Assembly: GCA_013399695.1 (NCBI GenBank)
Contig: VXAU01003995.1
Coordinates: 367,929 to 431,928 of the forward strand
Direction of reading: 5' to 3'
Source: Formicarius rufipectus
Lineage: Eukaryota > Chordata > Aves > Passeriformes > Formicariidae
DNA length: 64,000 bases
Below the pieces are notes generated by a model. It searched no databases and had not been told where the DNA came from. It saw only the letters and a list, made by a program, of their open reading frames with translations. The translations under genes were made by a program, and so were the position numbers. This document shows positions 61,043 to 64,000 of the stretch, piece by piece (positions within the stretch are counted from its first letter, which is position 1; every line of letters begins with the position of its first letter).

Positions 61043-64000
61043 AAAGCTTTTAGCATCTTTGGTAAATGGTCTTTGAATTGATTAACATTGAGATCTTCTT
61101 TAGGACCACGTTTGCCTAAAACCTGCTTATTAATGCAGTTTGAAACTATTACCCCTGAAAAACATTTTCAGGAATCTGGAATTCATTCTTTTGCTTCTTC
61201 AGTTATTTTTAAAGGGATGAGTCAGAGAAATTGCTGGTATTGCACACATAGAAAAGGAAAAAACTTTTCTTCTTCATGACCAATTGGCAAGAAGGGACTT
61301 ATGCCATTGTGGTTTATGTTGTTACAAGAATTATCATAAACACTTGAAGCTTCCAGCTTTACAGTACATCTAAAATCACTTTACTTGAAAATTATGTTTA
61401 TTATTCTCTTCAGCTGGGAATTCAGTAGATCAAGACAAATGTGGTGTTTCTCTGCTAAATGCAGTTAGTGATTTGACAGGATAGGTATAATTTCCCATAC
61501 ATTTCAGTTCCTCACAGTAATAGTGTTCTGGAGTAATTTGGCAAACAAACAAAAGAACTAATTAAGCATTGTTGAATTTTTCTAAGGCAAAGTGTGTACA
61601 AGGTCATACCAAGGGCTCAGCTGAGGTTTATTAAAGATTAGCAGTCTGTTTCTGCAGGAGGGATCCCTCCAGCTACTGTAATGTATGACAGCCTGGCATT
61701 CCACAACAAGCTGTTGTACAGAACAGAATTACAGAACAAATTTTCAGTAGAATGTCTAATAAAATGGCTTTATATATTAAAGACATTTTTCTCTTTATGT
61801 TTTGTTACATTTGGAACAGATAAGCACAATAAGGCACTATTTGATTCCACATTTTTGGAAAATTACTCTAGAAGTAGGTCATTGTGTAAAACAATGACTA
61901 GGTTTTTCTTGAGCCCTTCTGTAAATCCTTGTGGCAAAGACACACCTTTGTGTTTGAATTTACCTCATTCAAAAGGAACCAATCTATGACTTTAAATGCA
62001 AATCAGCTATTTACCTGTGAAGATGTTTGGACAATGGTGTTCCATATTTCCCCTTCCCTTACAAAAATAAAGTAATAATTTATATATTTGTAATGTGCAT
62101 GTAAGCTTGAAGCATTGAAACCTGTGAGCACAGTCTCTGAATAGGTATTGGACCATGCAAGGACTAAGGCCTTTACTTCTACTTTCCTGACCATCCTATA
62201 GAATGTACAGGAACACTACTAGTGTAATATTATCCTTGTGATGCTGTTAAAGACTGTAAAATACAGATTATTTACCATGCAAGGATGAAGTGGTCTTTAA
62301 AATGTGTCTGTGGTACTGAGCACAGAGCACCTTTCTGACTCTGTCCTGTCATAGTTTTAACTAACATTCATACCCCCATGCTGACACACAAATTAAAAAA
62401 ATTGCTTCTTTCTCTTTTCCATAACTACATGGGGTTATCAACAAAGGAAATATTGAGAGAGCACTTTCCCTGCTTTTGAAAATAGCAGAGCTGGACAGAA
62501 ACAGTGAAGACACAATGTTTCTAAAAAGTAGAAATATTTTCAAACTGTGCACCTTCTTCCCAAATAAGCATTAAAATGTTGTAAATGTATACTTGGATGC
62601 TGAGACTGAGAGGAGAAATGTAAATTCCTAGGTGTTCTCCTGCCTGTGCAAACTGGTGTGGAGCTTTCCAACCCTGGACTTCTTCTGGTGTCAATAATTC
62701 TGTACTTTTTACCAATATTGGGAGTCTTGTCTGAACACTACATGCACTGACCATTTTTCCAATCTGCACTAGCAGTCAACATAAAAATTCTGTGTTATTT
62801 ATTGTTCTCCAAGCTCACATAAGCAGGATTTCAAAAACAATTTATTGCTATTAAATGAACACACTCCTCTTTTTATTAATTGTAAATATTTCATAGGTAT
62901 TTAAATGTATGCCCTCAGGTGCTTTGAACTCTGTTAGAGGAAAAATAGTCTTTCAAAGGCTATTTATGTAAACAGCACCTAATTCCTCTCCTGGACTGTC
63001 ATGCACTGTCATGTAATACAGCACTGAGCATGGAAAGCCTGCACTGAAATATGGTGAATCACCATATTTCCCCGATAGAACAGAAGAAATAAACTGCAAA
63101 GGCAAAGGATCTTTTTAAAAAATGATAATAAAAAAGAAGATAGAGCACATAGCTTAAATGCCTTTAAACTGTAGCAACTATCCATCTTGAATCTATAAAT
63201 CGAAATGAAGTAGTGGCTCACTGAATGACCTTGATACTGGTTTTGAGAGCAGATTGACGAATGATGCAAGTAGTGGTCATGAAATCAAAGGTCAAGATCA
63301 GTCCAGATTTTATAGACCAAGATCCTGTAATTTCTAAGGTATCTGGATGTTGTGTGGTGAGTACTTGCTTGAGTGGACTGGTTGTGGTGACTTGCAGCAT
63401 ACTCATTTTCTGTCTTCAACAGCAACAATAGATTGCATTGGTTATAAATATGGATAGTGCAAATATCCTTTGCTGGTTTTGATCCTGAAAGATCTGAAAC
63501 TATCATGTTCTTTCATTATGGAATTCAAAGATTATTTTTTCATATGTTACCATGGGAACAAAATGGTAACTGAGTTCCTATTTTCATTTTACATTAATAA
63601 AAGGCTAAATATTATGAGCAGTAGCAAACGTGTCCTGTTAAGCCTTGTTGCTGCATAACAAAAGGTGTGTTTCTGTAGAAATGTGAGGCTTGGAATTGAT
63701 CCTTTAAGTCTCAAATCACCATAGGTTTCAGGCCTGTTTATCTGTCTATATGAATATAATTAAAGACAAAAGGCTATTAAAAAGTGTAACTCTACATTAG
63801 GTTATAAACAAGGAAAAAGAAAATATGCCTGAGCTATAAGATTCCAATATATAGATCTCAATGTTCAAACCTTGATGGATATTTAGGATGCTCTAGTGGC
63901 TGTGTCCAAGTCTGTAAACCTTTGCACGTTGCAAAGTCTATGGTGCTTACAGAAAACTATAAAGGATGACAGGAGTATTAGGAGGAAGAACTCAGTTCCT
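61043..64000. other. Noncoding stretch to the window end
   Basis: No gene or clear transposon is recognised. The one notable item is a 25-base near-perfect palindrome at 63046-63070. Open frames at 61681-61989 (102 codons) and 62361-62769 show no motif. Confidence 0.6.
63046..63070. repeat. 25-base odd palindrome, 12-bp arms
   Basis: GAAATATGGTGA (63046-63057) and TCACCATATTTC (63059-63070) are exact reverse complements around a single central A. It could bind a symmetric factor or extrude as a cruciform. No role can be assigned. Confidence 0.9.

Noticed and set aside
1..64000. tRNA, rRNA, CRISPR arrays, operons, terminators or prophage
   Set aside because: No tRNA B-box with paired arms, no spaced direct repeats of CRISPR type and no long coding frames were seen; the repeat content is that of a bird nuclear genome.

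Overview
This window looks like noncoding DNA from a bird nuclear genome. It is AT-rich, has no CpG island, and carries only short ORFs that end at random. The repeats point to birds. There are four CR1 LINE fragments of different ages plus one very old CR1-like copy, and two solo LTRs of types I know from avian endogenous retroviruses. Some CR1 copies keep the typical 3' end (ATTCTATG-type octamers). I recognise no protein-coding exon, tRNA, rRNA, CRISPR array, operon or bacterial feature. The stretch is either a gene desert or the inside of a very long intron; the sequence does not say which.

Layout. The window opens inside a (GGAA)n microsatellite (1-59). From 60 to 9561 it is mostly unique AT-rich DNA, with one faint ancient palindromic repeat (about 1981-2052) and a homeodomain-motif-rich stretch near 7390-7620. 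A solo LTR in minus orientation, about 1 kb long, fills 9562-10567. It contains degenerate tandem units and a 200-codon open frame that is not a gene. At 14270-15905 lies a 5'-truncated plus-strand CR1, with a reverse-transcriptase remnant, split by a 492-bp ERVL-like solo LTR at 15099-15590. A dense cluster of overlapping palindromes lies at 17781-17865.

From 23.8 to 32.8 kb there is a graveyard of old repeats. It holds an unidentified repeat present twice in opposite orientation (23818-23937 and 28087-28204), a CR1 3' end (27385-27545), a highly decayed ancient CR1 (about 28850-29995), two faint MIR-like pieces and another palindromic ancient repeat (32680-32794). A 195-bp pyrimidine tract lies at 36364-36558. 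Minus-strand CR1 3' ends lie at 48035-48235 and 60678-61042. Simple A-rich and AAAC repeats and a 40-bp-period duplication lie near 59.1-59.8 kb. A single N is at 39073.

No genes work together here. The content is transposon history, simple repeats, cruciform-capable palindromes and possibly some conserved noncoding elements that only alignment could confirm. I found no convincing undescribed biological system. The best leads are the unidentified inverted repeat pair and the palindrome cluster. All repeat family assignments are from memory of consensus sequences, without a database search.
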